Made by a program: the position numbers and the translations under genes
Notes under the pieces: model-generated
Databases searched by the model: none
What the model was told of the DNA's origin: nothing
The model's input: only the letters and a program-made list of their open reading frames with translations
Assembly (NCBI RefSeq): GCF_014202995.1
Contig: NZ_JACHIA010000006.1
Location: forward strand, 248,001-312,000
Length of the DNA stretch: 64,000 bases
Origin: Longimicrobium terrae
GTDB lineage: Bacteria; Gemmatimonadota; Gemmatimonadetes; Longimicrobiales; Longimicrobiaceae
Direction of reading: 5' to 3'
Shown here: in pieces, positions 18,049 through 27,630 of the stretch
How the letters are laid out: the number at the start of each line of letters is the position of its first letter
Position numbering within the stretch: the first letter of the stretch is position 1

Positions 18049-18602
18049 GGGTAGGCCACCGCCAGCACGGGGATGGGCACGCGGAGCATGCCGGTGCTCA
18101 CCGGCGTGCCCTGCGTCATGGAGTACACGATCATGGCGATGGCGGCCAGGATGACGAGGATCACCACCGCGAGCCAGACCGGGAAGCCGCCGCGCTTGCG
18201 CTCTTCGCGCAGGGTGAGCGGCGCCTCGGGCGCCACGTACTCGGCGCGCGCGGCCTCGACGTTGGCGGCCTCCACCTCACGGAACTGCAACTGCACGCCG
18301 CCCAGGCGCACGGTGGCGCCGTACGGAAGGGGCGTGGCCTTCTCGGGGGCGAGGCGCGCGCCCTCCACCGCGGTGCCGTTGACGCTGCCCAGGTCGGTGA
18401 TGCTCCACCCGCCGGAAGCGAACTCCAGCCGCGCGTGGCGGGCGGACACGGAATCGTCGTCGATGACCACGTCGCAGGCGGCGGCGCGGCCCAGCGTCAC
18501 CACCGGCGCGGGGACGGCGAGCTCTTCACCCTGAAGCGGGCCGGCCACGCGGGCGAGGCTGGCGAGCGCTCCCGAACGCCCGGAGGGAACAAGGCTGGAC
18601 AT
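18045..18602 (-). CDS. FHA-domain protein with a C-terminal membrane helix
   Basis: A 185-residue protein with a forkhead-associated domain at about 28-100 (VVTLGRAAACDVVIDDDSVSARHARLEF and ITDLGSVNGTAVEG), which binds phosphothreonine. A basic linker (LREERKRGG) precedes one membrane helix (FPVWLAVVILVILAAIAMIV, about 141-160). The FHA domain at the N-terminus would therefore face the cytoplasm, where the coupled PP2C phosphatase acts. ATG 18602 is chosen because the open frame upstream is Arg/Pro-rich. Together the two genes look like the reader and eraser of a Ser/Thr phosphorylation circuit whose kinase lies elsewhere. Confidence 0.88.
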   Translation of the reverse strand: MSSLVPSGRSGALASLARVAGPLQGEELAVPAPVVTLGRAAACDVVIDDDSVSARHARLEFASGGWSITDLGSVNGTAVEGARLAPEKATPLPYGATVRLGGVQLQFREVEAANVEAARAEYVAPEAPLTLREERKRGGFPVWLAVVILVILAAIAMIVYSMTQGTPVSTGMLRVPIPVLAVAYP

Positions 18603-19532
18603 CGGCGCAGCGTCTCCTGGCTGGGATGAAAGGATTGCGGTGCAACGGGTTGCCCCCGCGGGGCGGAAGGTAGGGCCGGGCCGGGGTCCCTGCAAGTCGC
18701 GCGCACACGCGAATCATGGAGGATCGCCGTGTCCGATGTCCCGGGACGGGCTGTTTCAAAGCGGCGCCTTCATGGCTGATGAGCAGGAGGAGGACCGGTG
18801 CGCGTGGGGAGGGGCCGTGCGGGAAGGTCAGTGCGTTTCGGATGGGGTGGTGCGTGCGGAAAGGCCCCCTCTCCCCGGCCCTCTCCCCCGCTCCGCGGGA
18901 GAAAGGGAGACCTCAGCGCGGGCGAAGGCAGCGGCGCGGACAGGCGCGAAGATCACCACGGCGCGACTCTCCTGAGCGGATGAATCCGCCGCTCAAACAG
19001 CGCTAAGCCCCGACACACGGCGCTCTGCGCGATGTTCGGGGCTTCAACTGCGTACCTCGCGTAACCGCATGGATGATCGCAGCCGGCGGCCCCGTCGTTC
19101 GGGCGCGATTCCGCGCCGAGACCTGTGCCGCGCCGAGTGTCGTGGCAGGAAACGGCATCACACCCCAATGCAGTTGAAGCCCCGATCGTGGACGCGACAG
19201 CGGCCGCGAGTCGGGGGTTTCCGCTTCTGGAGCGGCGGATTCATTCGCTCTCACACCGGATGCCCGCGACCGGGCCCGAACCCACAACCCCCACAACCCC
19301 CACAACCCCGCCCGAAACGCTGCGGTTGCGGCCGACTCGCGGCCATGCGGTCGCCCCGACCCGCTGGGCACTGAGCACCCGGCCCTGAGCCCTTCCTTTC
19401 CGTCGCACTCACGCACCCCGCACCCCGCACTCACGCACTTCCCTTCCTTCCTCCGTTGCGCGCGGCGGGCCCGCGGCTTACTCTGCGCGCATCCGCGCCT
19501 GCCGCGCACCTCCCCTGTCCGGAGTACGTTTC
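18603..19532. repeat. 930-bp gene-free gap with group A and B repeats
   Basis: There is no supported gene here. An imperfect group A hairpin lies at 18879-18907, followed by the conserved flank GAGACCTCAGCGCGG. A minus-oriented, degraded group B copy lies at about 18975-19062, and a near-perfect group B copy at 19169-19249. Short reading frames on both strands are side effects of the repeats: they do not extend past them and show no domain. Confidence 0.75.
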
Positions 19533-20660
19533 TTGGCGACGACCGCGTCCAAACCCGGCCTGTTCACGGCCGCAAACGTGATGAACCTGCTGCTGGTCTT
19601 CGTGCCGGTGGCAATGCTGATGGAGTGGGTGTTCCACTCCTCCCCCGCCGCCATCTTCGTGGTGGCCTGCCTGGGCATCATCCCCCTGGCCGGGCAGATG
19701 GGCCACGCCACCGAGGAAATCGCCGAGCGCGTGGGCGAAGGCGTGGGCGGCCTGCTGAACGCCACCTTCGGCAACGCGGCGGAGCTCATCATCGCCATCG
19801 TGGCGCTGCGGGCCGGCCTGTTCGACCTGGTAAAGGCGTCCATCACCGGATCCATCATCGGCAACGTGCTTCTGGTGTTCGGCCTGAGCGCGCTGGCGGG
19901 CGGCCTCAAGTACGAGACGCAGCGCTTCAACCGCACGGCGGCCAGCCTGGGATCCACCCTGCTGGTGCTGAGCGGCGTGGGGCTCGTCGTGCCCGCCATC
20001 TTTCACATGCTGGTGGGCGCCACGGCGCCGGGCGCGGAGCGCAACCTGAGCACCGAGATCGCGGTGGTGCTCATGGTGACGTACATCCTGAGCCTGGTGT
20101 TCACGCTCAAGACGCACCGCCACCTGTACATGGGCGACGCGGGGACGGATGCCGAGGTGGCGCACGGCCCGGCCAAGCCCATGGGGCGCAGCATCGGCAA
20201 GCTGGTGCTGGCCACCATCGGCGTGGCGGTGATGGCGGAGTTCCTGGTGGGCGCGGCCACGGAAACGGCCGAGGCGCTGGGATGGAGCGAGGTGTTCGTG
20301 GGCGTGATCGTGGTAGCCATCATCGGCAACGCGGCCGAGCACTCCACCGCCATCATCATGGCGATGAAGAACAAGATGGACGCCGCCATCAACATCGCCG
20401 TGGGCTCCAGCATTCAGGTGGCGCTCTTCGTGGCGCCGCTGCTGGTGTTTCTGAGCTACGTGATCGCGCCGCAGCCCATGGACCTCATCTTCACCCCGCT
20501 GGAGGTGCTGGCGGTGGGGCTGTGCGTGGGGATCATGGCCTTCTGCAGCAACGACGGCGAAAGCCATTGGATGGAGGGCGTGCAGCTGCTGGCGGTGTAC
20601 GTGATCCTGGGGATCGCGTTCTACTTCCTCCCCGCCGCCGCCACCGCCGGGGCACACTGA
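19533..20660 (+). CDS. Ca2+/H+ antiporter (CaCA family)
   Basis: A 375-residue polytopic inner-membrane cation/proton exchanger of the Cax group, about 11 membrane helices. It carries the two inverted alpha-repeats of the family with the acidic ion-binding motifs [13 protein letters not shown] in the first half and [13 protein letters not shown] in the second. The cytoplasmic loop between the halves is short ([22 protein letters not shown]). TTG 19533 is the likely start, with CGGAG about 10 bases upstream. The probable role is calcium efflux. It is a single-gene unit closed by a strong terminator. Confidence 0.92.
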   Translation: MATTASKPGLFTAANVMNLLLVFVPVAMLMEWVFHSSPAAIFVVACLGIIPLAGQMGHATEEIAERVGEGVGGLLNATFGNAAELIIAIVALRAGLFDLVKASITGSIIGNVLLVFGLSALAGGLKYETQRFNRTAASLGSTLLVLSGVGLVVPAIFHMLVGATAPGAERNLSTEIAVVLMVTYILSLVFTLKTHRHLYMGDAGTDAEVAHGPAKPMGRSIGKLVLATIGVAVMAEFLVGAATETAEALGWSEVFVGVIVVAIIGNAAEHSTAIIMAMKNKMDAAINIAVGSSIQVALFVAPLLVFLSYVIAPQPMDLIFTPLEVLAVGLCVGIMAFCSNDGESHWMEGVQLLAVYVILGIAFYFLPAAATAGAH

Positions 20661-20685
20661 CCCCGGTCGGCTTCGGCTGACGACG

Positions 20686-20726
20686 AAAAGATGCGCAGTC
20701 CGCGGGGCGGGCTGCGCATCTTTTTC
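20686..20726 (+). terminator. Terminator after the antiporter
   Basis: AAAAGATGCGCAG (20686-20698) pairs with CTGCGCATCTTTT (20712-20724), followed by further T residues. It lies 26 bp after the antiporter stop and is a textbook intrinsic terminator. Confidence 0.85.
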
Positions 20727-20898
20727 GTTATCGGTCGATGATCGTCGTCTGCGGCGGAAGGTGTTGCTCGTCCGCAGACGGGGAGGCCCCTCCCCGCTCC
20801 CCGCCCGGCCGAAGCAGTAGCACGGAGGGGAGAACGACGACTCAACTCGATCCGGATGGTGCCGCGCGGAATCCCGCGCTCCCCCCGAACCTTTCCGG

Positions 20899-20953
20899 CC
20901 CAGTCCGCGCAGGCGGACTTCGTGTTTTTCGAGGTGCGGTTTCAACCGCCGGC
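20899..20953 (+). repeat. Group D interspersed repeat, copy 2
   Basis: CAGTCCGCGCAGGCGGACTT starts a 55-bp element that reappears in reverse complement at 15712-15765 and in part at 42049-42100. It contains a small palindrome (AGTCCGC/GCGGACT). The surrounding gap 20727-21132 holds no gene. Confidence 0.7.
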
Positions 20954-21022
20954 CGTCAACCGCCGGACGTCAACCGCCCGACGTCAGTCTCCGGACGTCA
21001 ACCGCACGACGTCGATCGGCGG
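20953..21022. repeat. 14-bp tandem repeat, five units
   Basis: Five consecutive 14-bp units follow the pattern ACGTCAACCGCCGG with one to five changes each (units start at 20953, 20967, 20981, 20995 and 21009). The array starts exactly where the group D element ends and lies about 110 bp beyond the 3' end of ispG. Confidence 0.75.
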
Positions 21023-21132
21023 ACATCCAGACGTCGGCGTTTCCTCAGAAGCTCATCATCCACAACGCCTGACGACAACTGGCGGGACCGCGCGCCGGAC
21101 GGGCGCGGCCATTATCCACCTGATCGCGTCCC

Positions 21133-22377
21133 TTATCCCGCCAGCACCGGCTCCAGAACGCGGTTGGGATAGTGCGAGGCGACGTACTCCTCCAGGATCT
21201 GCTGAAACTCCTGCGCGATGTGGTCACCCTTGAGCGTGATGGCGTGCTCGCCGTCGATGTACACCGGCGCCTTGGGCTCCTCAAAGGTCCCCGGCAGGCT
21301 GATGCCCAGGTTGGCGTGCTTGCTTTCGCCCGGCCCGTTCACCACGCACCCCATCACCGCGACCTTCATCTCCTCCACGCCGGGGTGCGTTTCGCGCCAC
21401 ACGGGCATCTGGTCGCGCAGGTAGTTCTGGATCGACTCCGCCAGCTGCTGAAAGTAGGTGGAGGTCGTGCGGCCGCAGCCGGGGCAGCTGGTGACCTGCG
21501 GGCTGAACGAGCGGATCTCCAGCGACTGCAGAATCTGCTGCGCGACGTGCACCTCTTCCGTGCGGTCGCCGCCCGGCTTGGGCGTAAGCGAAACGCGGAT
21601 GGTGTCGCCGATGCCTTCCTGCAGCAGAATGCTGAGGCCGGCCGCGGACGACACGATCCCCTTGGTGCCCATGCCCGCCTCGGTGAGGCCCAGGTGCAGC
21701 GGATAGTCGCTCAGCGGCGCCAGCTTGCGGTACACGGCCACCAGGTCCTGCACGCCGCTCACCTTGGCGGAAAGGATGATGCGGTCGTGCGGCAGCCCCA
21801 GCCGCTCCGCCGCCGCGGCGGATCGCATGGCGCTTTCCGTCATGGCGTTCAGCATCACTTCCTTGGCGTCCAGCGGGGCGAACGAGCGCGCGTTCGCGTC
21901 CATCATCTCGGTGAGCAGCGCCTGGTCCAGCGAGCCCCAGTTCACGCCGATGCGCACCGGCTTGCCGAACTCCATGGCCCGGTCGATGATGGCCGCGAAG
22001 TTCTCGTCGTGCCGCTTGGCGCCCACGTTGCCGGGGTTGATGCGGTACTTGGCCAGCGCCCGCGCCGCATCGGGATACTTGTGCAGCAGCAGGTGCCCGT
22101 TATAGTGAAAGTCGCCCACGATGGGCACTTCCACGCCGCGCATCCGCAGAAACTCCACGATGTGCGGCACCGCGCGCGCCGACTCTTCGTTGTTCACCGT
22201 CACGCGCACGATCTGGCTGCCCGCCCGCCAGAGCGCGGCCACCTGCCGCACCGTACCCTCGATGTCCGCCGTGTCGGTGTTGGTCATGGACTGCACCACC
22301 ACCGGCGCCGCGCTCCCCACGGGAACGCCGCCCACGTGAACCGTTGCCGTCGGCCTGCGCCGGATCGCTGACATCAT
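21133..22377 (-). CDS. ispG: 4-hydroxy-3-methylbut-2-en-1-yl diphosphate synthase (IspG/GcpE)
   Basis: A 414-residue iron-sulfur enzyme of the non-mevalonate isoprenoid pathway; it converts MEcPP to HMBPP. The N-terminal TIM barrel begins [20 protein letters not shown]. The C-terminal [4Fe-4S] domain has the ligands CPGCGRT and GCVVNGPGE, with the following Glu also conserved. Two adjacent ATG codons (22377, 22374) start the protein; the open frame further upstream has no conserved sequence. Length is normal for the short, two-domain bacterial form. It is a single-gene unit, and the upstream 200 bp is shared with the divergent outer-membrane protein gene. Confidence 0.96.
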   Translation of the reverse strand: MMSAIRRRPTATVHVGGVPVGSAAPVVVQSMTNTDTADIEGTVRQVAALWRAGSQIVRVTVNNEESARAVPHIVEFLRMRGVEVPIVGDFHYNGHLLLHKYPDAARALAKYRINPGNVGAKRHDENFAAIIDRAMEFGKPVRIGVNWGSLDQALLTEMMDANARSFAPLDAKEVMLNAMTESAMRSAAAAERLGLPHDRIILSAKVSGVQDLVAVYRKLAPLSDYPLHLGLTEAGMGTKGIVSSAAGLSILLQEGIGDTIRVSLTPKPGGDRTEEVHVAQQILQSLEIRSFSPQVTSCPGCGRTTSTYFQQLAESIQNYLRDQMPVWRETHPGVEEMKVAVMGCVVNGPGESKHANLGISLPGTFEEPKAPVYIDGEHAITLKGDHIAQEFQQILEEYVASHYPNRVLEPVLAG

Positions 22378-22580
22378 CTGCGGATAAATCAGGGTGCCCG
22401 TGGATCGCCAGAAAGCCCGCAAATCTAACCAAAGCGCGCACTTCGGCAAAGATGGCGCGCCGCGTCGCACCTTTGTACGCGCGCCGTCGGTCCGAAAAGG
22501 GAACACTGAAACGTCTTTCCCACTACCAGACCGCCACCTTTCCGGTCCATCCCTCCTGTCCCGCACCTGATCCGCCATCC

Positions 22581-23180
22581 ATGAGCCACACCACCCCGCG
22601 CCGGACCCGCGCGCTGATCGCGCCCGCCCTTGCCCTGTGCGCGCTCGCGTTCCATTCGCATTCCGCCATCGCGCAGACCCCGGCGCCGGAGCCCGCGGCC
22701 GACAGCGCCGTCGTGCGCACGCAGGCCATCTCCATCCTTCCCCTGCACGCCGCCTTCGGCTTCTACGCCGGGGACTACGAGCGCGCCATCAACAACACCA
22801 CCACCGTGGGTGTGGGCGGCAGCTACTTCTCCCTGGACGACCTGCGCTACTCCACGGTGGAAGCCAAGCTGCGCTACTACCCGTCCGGCGATCCGCTGCG
22901 CGGCCTTTCCTTCGGCGTCACCGCGGGACCCACGATGCTCTCCGACCGCGAGTACAACTACGAAGATGGCGACACGGAGGAGCGCCGGGAAAGCATCACC
23001 GGGCTGGGGGTCGGCTTCGAGATTTCCAAGAGCCAGCTTCTGGGTGTGGACCGGCGCTTCTACTACGCCTACGGTGCCGGGCTCAAGCGAGTCTTCTTCA
23101 ACGGTGACGACGACGCGCTGTTTTCCGACGCGGAGGTCGTGCTTCCCACCCTGCGGCTTTCCGTGGGCTACGCTTTCTGA
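22581..23180 (+). CDS. Outer-membrane beta-barrel protein, unknown function
   Basis: A 199-residue exported protein. Residues 1-31 are a signal peptide ([23 protein letters not shown]). The rest alternates hydrophobic and polar residues with aromatic girdle positions ([35 protein letters not shown]) and ends LRLSVGYAF, a C-terminal Phe typical of BAM-inserted barrels. I estimate about eight strands, similar to small OmpW/DUF3575-like proteins. I do not recognise a specific function. It is divergent from ispG and 84 bp upstream of the peptidase gene, which may be co-transcribed. Confidence 0.75.
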   Translation: MSHTTPRRTRALIAPALALCALAFHSHSAIAQTPAPEPAADSAVVRTQAISILPLHAAFGFYAGDYERAINNTTTVGVGGSYFSLDDLRYSTVEAKLRYYPSGDPLRGLSFGVTAGPTMLSDREYNYEDGDTEERRESITGLGVGFEISKSQLLGVDRRFYYAYGAGLKRVFFNGDDDALFSDAEVVLPTLRLSVGYAF

Positions 23181-23264
23181 TTGCGCCACGAACGCGCTGG
23201 ACTTTCGGCCGGGCGGAGAGCAGGGTGCTCTTCGGCCGGCTCGTGTTTTCTGGAGATGACGAGG

Positions 23265-24443
23265 ATGCGGATCGACGAGGCCGCGGTGCGGCGCACGCTG
23301 GCGGAACTGGTGCGGATTCCGTCCATCAACGCCGCCTTCAGCGGCGGGACGACGGATGAACGCGAGGTGGCCGCATACGTCCGCGCGCGGATGGACACGC
23401 TCGGCATGCACACCCGGGCGCACGAGCCGCGGCCGGGGCGCGTGAGCGTCGTGGGCCGGCTGCCGGGAACAGGCGGCGGCCGCTCGCTGATGCTGTACGC
23501 GCACCACGACACCGTGGGCGTGGACGGCATGCCGGACCCCTTTACGCCACGGGTGGAGGACGGGCGGATGTACGGCCGCGGCGCCTACGACATGAAGTGC
23601 GGCCTGGCCGCCTGCCTGGCCGCGGTGGAGGCCGTCGTCACGTCCGGCGCGCCGCTCGCGGGCGACCTGCTGATCGCGTCCGTGGCGGATGAGGAGGAGG
23701 CGAGCCTGGGAATGGCGGAGGTGCTGCGCCACCACACGGCGGACGCCTGCATCCTCACCGAGCCTACGGAGGTGGGCCTGGTGGTGGGCCACCGCGGGTT
23801 CTGCTGGATGGAGGTCGTCGTCCATGGCCGCGCCGCGCACGGCAGCGCGTTCGCGGAGGGGATCGACGCCAACCTGCGGATGGGGCGCGTGCTCGCGGGG
23901 CTGGAGGCGCTTTCCGTGCGGCTGCTCGCCCGTCCGCCGCACCCCGTCGTCGGCCCGCCGTCCCTGCACGCCGCGACGCTGCAGGGCGGCACGGGATTGA
24001 GCACCTACGCCGCGCGTTCCGTGCTGCAGATCGAGCGGCGGACGGTTCCGGGCGAAACAGAGGCGGATGTCGTCGGCGAGGTGCGCGAAATCCTGGACGC
24101 GCTCGCGGCGGAGGACGCCACCTTTCGCGCCGAGGTGCGCCCGCTGCTGACACGCGACCCGTGGGCGGCGCACGCGGATTCACCCATCGCCGCCGCGGTG
24201 GAGGCGGCGGCCGCGCAGGTGCTGGGCGCGCGGCCGGCACGGGGTGGAGCGCCGTACTGGATGGACGCCGCGCTGATCGGCGCGGCGGGAATCGACGCGG
24301 TGGTGATGGGCCCCGCGGGCGGCGGGGCGCACGCGCCGGAGGAGTGGGTGGACCTGGATTCGGTGCATCAGACGGCGCAGATCCTGGCGCGCACGGCCGT
24401 GGCGTTCTGCGGCGGGTCGTCCGAGCCGGGACGCGCCGCGTAG
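23265..24443 (+). CDS. M20-family metallopeptidase (ArgE/DapE/CPG2 type)
   Basis: A 392-residue zinc amidohydrolase. Metal and catalytic residues are visible: YAHHDTVG (His80/Asp82), GRGAYDMKCGLA (bridging Asp), ADEEEASLG (catalytic Glu pair), TEPTEVGLVVGHRG and the C-terminal His in GGGAHAPEEW. The dimerisation domain lies in the middle (about 175-290). Members remove acyl groups from amino acids or cut short peptides; the substrate cannot be assigned. ATG 23265 is chosen over 23256 because it has GGAG at a good distance. It is cytoplasmic (no signal peptide). Confidence 0.88.
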   Translation: MRIDEAAVRRTLAELVRIPSINAAFSGGTTDEREVAAYVRARMDTLGMHTRAHEPRPGRVSVVGRLPGTGGGRSLMLYAHHDTVGVDGMPDPFTPRVEDGRMYGRGAYDMKCGLAACLAAVEAVVTSGAPLAGDLLIASVADEEEASLGMAEVLRHHTADACILTEPTEVGLVVGHRGFCWMEVVVHGRAAHGSAFAEGIDANLRMGRVLAGLEALSVRLLARPPHPVVGPPSLHAATLQGGTGLSTYAARSVLQIERRTVPGETEADVVGEVREILDALAAEDATFRAEVRPLLTRDPWAAHADSPIAAAVEAAAAQVLGARPARGGAPYWMDAALIGAAGIDAVVMGPAGGGAHAPEEWVDLDSVHQTAQILARTAVAFCGGSSEPGRAA

Positions 24444-24876
24444 AGACGTTGACAGGACGCGTCCCGGACGGGGTGGCGCATGCCGAGGCAGCCCTCACCC
24501 CCCAGCCCCCTCTCCCGCAAGCGGGAGAGGGGGCGCCGTTTGGCGCCACGAGAGGTTCGGCTCGCGCCTGACACCTCGCGGGCCCCTCCCCGGCCCTCCC
24601 CGTGCAAACAGACGCACGGAGAGGGAGAATTCGCGCCCGATTCACAAACGCGGGCAGTTGAAGCCTCGAACCGGATGCGCCAGCGGCCGGTGTCGGGGCT
24701 TCGCGCTGTTTGAGCGGCGGATTTATTCGCTCAAGACAATCCGCTCACGCGACGATCCACGCCTCGCACTCTGAACTGTCCGCCCGCCAACAACCCTCCC
24801 CCAGTCTGTGTTGGGGGAGGGTGGGTGAGTCATGCGAACCCGGGTGGGGGCCGCCGTGGAGCCTGGGATCCGACGC
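24444..24876. repeat. Gap with four group A/B type palindromes
   Basis: No gene is supported. Group A hairpins lie at 24506-24533 (13-bp stem, loop AA), 24593-24624 (CCCTCCCCGTGC arms, interrupted) and 24793-24822 (ACCCTCCCCCA/TGGGGGAGGGT). A diverged group B copy runs from about 24655 to 24735, ending GAGCGGCGGATTTATTCGCTC. Confidence 0.75.
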
Positions 24877-25554
24877 CTACTCCGGCGCGCGGAGGCGGTG
24901 GATGCGCACCAGGCTTTCCGCCTGCGCGGCGGACGGCTCGCGGCGCTCATCCGCCACATCCACCTCCCATCCCAGCGCCCGCATCCCATCCAGAAACCCG
25001 CCCGCGTACACCCGCCCCGGATCGGCGATCAGCGCCACTCCGCCGGGCGCCAGGATGCGCGGAAGCAGATCCATCAACAGATCCGCGTTGCGCTTTTCAT
25101 ACAGCACATCGGCGGCGATCAGGCGGGGGAATTGCTCATGCGGTGGCGGATGATGCCAGTCCAGCGGATCGGTGCGCAGTTCACCCAGCCCGTTGCGCCA
25201 CGCGTTGGTCCGCGCAAAGGCGAGCGCGTCCGCGTACCAGTCCGTGGCCAGCGCATCCGCACCCATGCGCAGCAGCGCCAGCGAGGGAAGCGCCACGCCC
25301 GATCCAAGCTCGATCACGCGCGTGCCGCGCCACGCATCCGCCCCGCCGTCCAGCAGGTGCCGGGCGAGCGCGCGGGCGCTGGGCCACAGATCCGCCCAGT
25401 ACGGAAGCCGTTCATCCACCGCGTATTCGCCCTCGTCGATCAGCTCGTCCGCGGCGCGCGGAAGGAGCACGCTCACCGTCCAGTCCGCGTGGGTGAAGTC
25501 CTCCTCGCGGACGGCGTAGCGGGCCCGCAGTCCGGCCTCGTGCGTGTGCGACAT
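24877..25554 (-). CDS. Class I SAM-dependent methyltransferase, METTL21/Nnt1-like
   Basis: A 225-residue seven-beta-strand methyltransferase. The pre-motif LPYWADLWPSARALARHLL and motif I TRVIELGSGVALPSLALLRMGADALATDWY are characteristic of the METTL20/21-like protein-lysine and nicotinamide-type methyltransferases; RLIAADVLYEKRN corresponds to motif post-II, and IADPGRVYAGGFLDGM to the later core. A protein-lysine substrate is therefore more likely than a small molecule, but this is inference. ATG 25554 follows Gly/Arg-rich upstream frame that is not conserved-looking. It is divergent from the NtrB-like kinase gene, with 107 bp between starts. Confidence 0.85.
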   Translation of the reverse strand: MSHTHEAGLRARYAVREEDFTHADWTVSVLLPRAADELIDEGEYAVDERLPYWADLWPSARALARHLLDGGADAWRGTRVIELGSGVALPSLALLRMGADALATDWYADALAFARTNAWRNGLGELRTDPLDWHHPPPHEQFPRLIAADVLYEKRNADLLMDLLPRILAPGGVALIADPGRVYAGGFLDGMRALGWEVDVADERREPSAAQAESLVRIHRLRAPE

Positions 25555-25661
25555 CGCTGCAACATCCGTCGTTTTCTTGCTCCCCCGCGTGATCGGGGTC
25601 ATCTTTCGCGGCGCGGCAAGCTGGCCGCCGCGCGTTCCCTGGTCAACCGTACCCGCTGGTG

Positions 25662-26915
25662 ATGCCTCCTCGGCGCAAGCCATTCGAACGCCGCCTTCGC
25701 AAGGCGCTGCTGCTGTTCAGCGTGCTTCCCTCGCTTCTGCTGGTGGGCGTGGGGACGTTCATGCTGTCGCGATCCGTGCGCCTGAACGACGCCGTCGGCG
25801 CGTGGGAGCGCGTGGGACGCAGCGGCGGCGACCTGGTTTCGCGCGCGGAGCAGTCCGGCGACACGGCGCTGGCCCGCGCCGCCGCCGTCCACCGCGCGGA
25901 GCTGGAGGAATCCATCACCAACGCGCGGCGGTGGGAATATCTGCTCAAGCGCGGCCTGGTCCTCATCCCGCTGGCCGGGCTGGCCGCGGGCGCGCTGCTC
26001 GCCGTCCTCGCGCTGCGGGCGTCGCGGCGCATCGGGCGGCGTCTGTCCGCGCCGGTGGAGGAGCTGGCGGACTGGGCGGGGATGATCGGCCAGGGCGAAC
26101 CGCTTCCCGCTCCGCACGGCCGATCCAAGTCCGACGAGTTCGCCGTCCTTCGCAACGCGCTGCGGCGGATGGCGAGCGAGCTGGAAACGTCGCGCGAGCG
26201 GGCGCTGGAGGCCGAGCGGGCGCGCACGTGGATCGGCATGGCGCGGCGCGTGGCGCACGAACTCAAGAACCCGCTCACGCCCATCCGCTTTGCCCTGCGC
26301 ACGCTGGAGAGGACCGCGCCCCCGCGCGAGGACGCCCGCGAAGCGCTGGAAGTGCTGGCGGCGGAGTCCGGGCGGCTGGAGGAGCTGGCGCGCACCTTTG
26401 CGCAGCTGGGCCGCATGCCGGAGGGCCCGCCCAGCGAGATCGATCTGGTGGAGATGCTGGATTACCTGCGCCGCAGCCACCTGCCCGCGGAGCTCCCGTC
26501 GTCGCTGCGCGCGCCGGACGACCTGCCGCGCGTGCAGGGCCACCACGACGCGCTGTCCCGCGCGTTCGGCAACCTGCTGCTGAACGCGGGCGAGGCGGTG
26601 CAGGGGCGGCCGGGCGCGCGGGTGGATGTGGTTCTGGGGATGCTGGATGGGGAGGTGCAGGTGCGGGTGATGGATGCCGGGCCGGGGATTGCGCCGGAGA
26701 TCGTGGAGCGCATCTGGGAGCCGGATTTCACCACGCGGGCGCGCGGAACCGGGCTGGGTCTGGCGCTGGTTCAGCAGACGGTGCAGTCGCACGGCGGGCG
26801 CGTGTGGGCGCGAACCCGGCCGGAAGGCGGGGCCGAGTTCGGCGTCGCGCTCCCCGTCACCGCGGACGCGGACGCACTCTCCGCCCTCGCTGCCTCCTCC
26901 CGCTCCGCCGAGTGA
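25662..26915 (+). CDS. NtrB/NtrY-like membrane sensor histidine kinase
   Basis: A 417-residue sensor kinase. Two membrane helices (about 15-37 and 98-120) frame a small periplasmic domain of only 60 residues. A HAMP linker (about 121-175) leads to the phospho-acceptor region with His199 in RRVAHELKNPLTPIRFAL, typical of NtrY/NtrB-type kinases, and a HATPase_c domain with FGNLLLNAGEAVQG, DAGPGIAPEI and GTGLGLAL. ATG 25662 is preceded by GTG 25659. The natural partner is the NtrC-type regulator that begins 1 kb downstream on the same strand, although a repeat-rich gap now separates them. Confidence 0.9.
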   Translation: MPPRRKPFERRLRKALLLFSVLPSLLLVGVGTFMLSRSVRLNDAVGAWERVGRSGGDLVSRAEQSGDTALARAAAVHRAELEESITNARRWEYLLKRGLVLIPLAGLAAGALLAVLALRASRRIGRRLSAPVEELADWAGMIGQGEPLPAPHGRSKSDEFAVLRNALRRMASELETSRERALEAERARTWIGMARRVAHELKNPLTPIRFALRTLERTAPPREDAREALEVLAAESGRLEELARTFAQLGRMPEGPPSEIDLVEMLDYLRRSHLPAELPSSLRAPDDLPRVQGHHDALSRAFGNLLLNAGEAVQGRPGARVDVVLGMLDGEVQVRVMDAGPGIAPEIVERIWEPDFTTRARGTGLGLALVQQTVQSHGGRVWARTRPEGGAEFGVALPVTADADALSALAASSRSAE

Positions 26916-27182
26916 CGGGCGCACCGGCTGCTCGAGCGGAAGTGCTTCGAGTGCTTCGCCCTGCGCTCTTTTCGGCGCCCGTGGCGTCATCCTGAGGAGG
27001 CGCCGGCGGAAGCATCCGCCGCACACATTCTGGCGCCAACGAAGGATCTGCTATCCGCGGGCGGACGTCTGTGAGAAGCGCGGAGTTGGCTCGGCGGAAA
27101 GTAGATCCTTCGGTCGCGCACGGGTTCGGTGTGATGGAGAGAGCGGCGCACGCTCCCTCAGGATGACATGGTGTGGGGTGGT
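26916..27182. repeat. Group C palindromic element, copy 1 (26986-27168)
   Basis: A 183-bp element begins GTCATCCTGAGG (26986-26997) and ends with the exact complement CCTCAGGATGAC (27157-27168). A second, inner inverted pair CGAAGGATCT (27040-27049) and AGATCCTTCG (27103-27112) makes the whole a long, nested hairpin. Related copies lie at 27547 (half), 41705-41887 and 54173-54356. There is no reading frame of note inside. Confidence 0.8.
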
Positions 27183-27461
27183 GCGGTGGATGTTGCAGTC
27201 CGCGCGTTGCGCGGTGGATGCTGGAGTCCGCGCATTGCGCATTGGATGCTGGAGTCCGCGCGTTGCGCGGTGGATGTTGGAGTCCGCGCGTTGCGCGGTG
27301 GATGTTGGGGTCCGCGCGTTGCGCGGTGGATGTTGAAGTCCGCGCGTTGCGTGGTGGATGTTGGGGTCCGCGCGTTGCGCGGTGGATGTTGCAGTCCGCG
27401 CGTTGCGCGGTGGATGTTGGAATCCGCGCGTTGCGCGGTGGATGTTGGAGTCCGCGCGTGC
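27183..27461. repeat. 28-bp tandem repeat, nearly ten units
   Basis: Nine full 28-bp units and one partial unit follow head to tail from 27183. The pattern is GCGGTGGATGTTGGAGTCCG plus CGCGTTGC, with zero to four changes per unit. At each junction CCGCGC-GTT-GCGCGG forms a 6-bp hairpin. Because 28 is not a multiple of three, all six frames stay open for long stretches and produce false repeat proteins. There are no spacers, so it is not CRISPR. Confidence 0.9.
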
Positions 27462-27546
27462 GCGGATGGGTCGTTGGCGGTGATGGCGAGGTCGATCGCT
27501 GACATTGGCTGATGAGTGCTGGCACCCCGCCCTCGCGCCCAACCAT

Positions 27547-27630
27547 GTCATCCTGAGGAGGCGCCGGCCGAAGCATCGGCCGAACCGGACTCTGGCGCCG
27601 ACGAAGGATCTGCCATCCGCCGAGCCAACG
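27547..27630 (+). repeat. Group C element, half copy
   Basis: GTCATCCTGAGGAGGCGCCGG (27547-27567) to GACGAAGGATCTGCCATCCGC matches the left half of the element at 26986. The right half is missing. The rest of the gap up to 27938 shows no gene or clear promoter; a sigma-54 (-24/-12) site was not found. Confidence 0.65.

Noticed and set aside
19069-19388. Short proteins encoded across the group B repeat
   Set aside because: The frames are created by the repeat itself, occur again at other copies and show no ribosome site.
27183-27461. CRISPR array
   Set aside because: The 28-bp units are contiguous with no spacers and there are no cas genes in the window.
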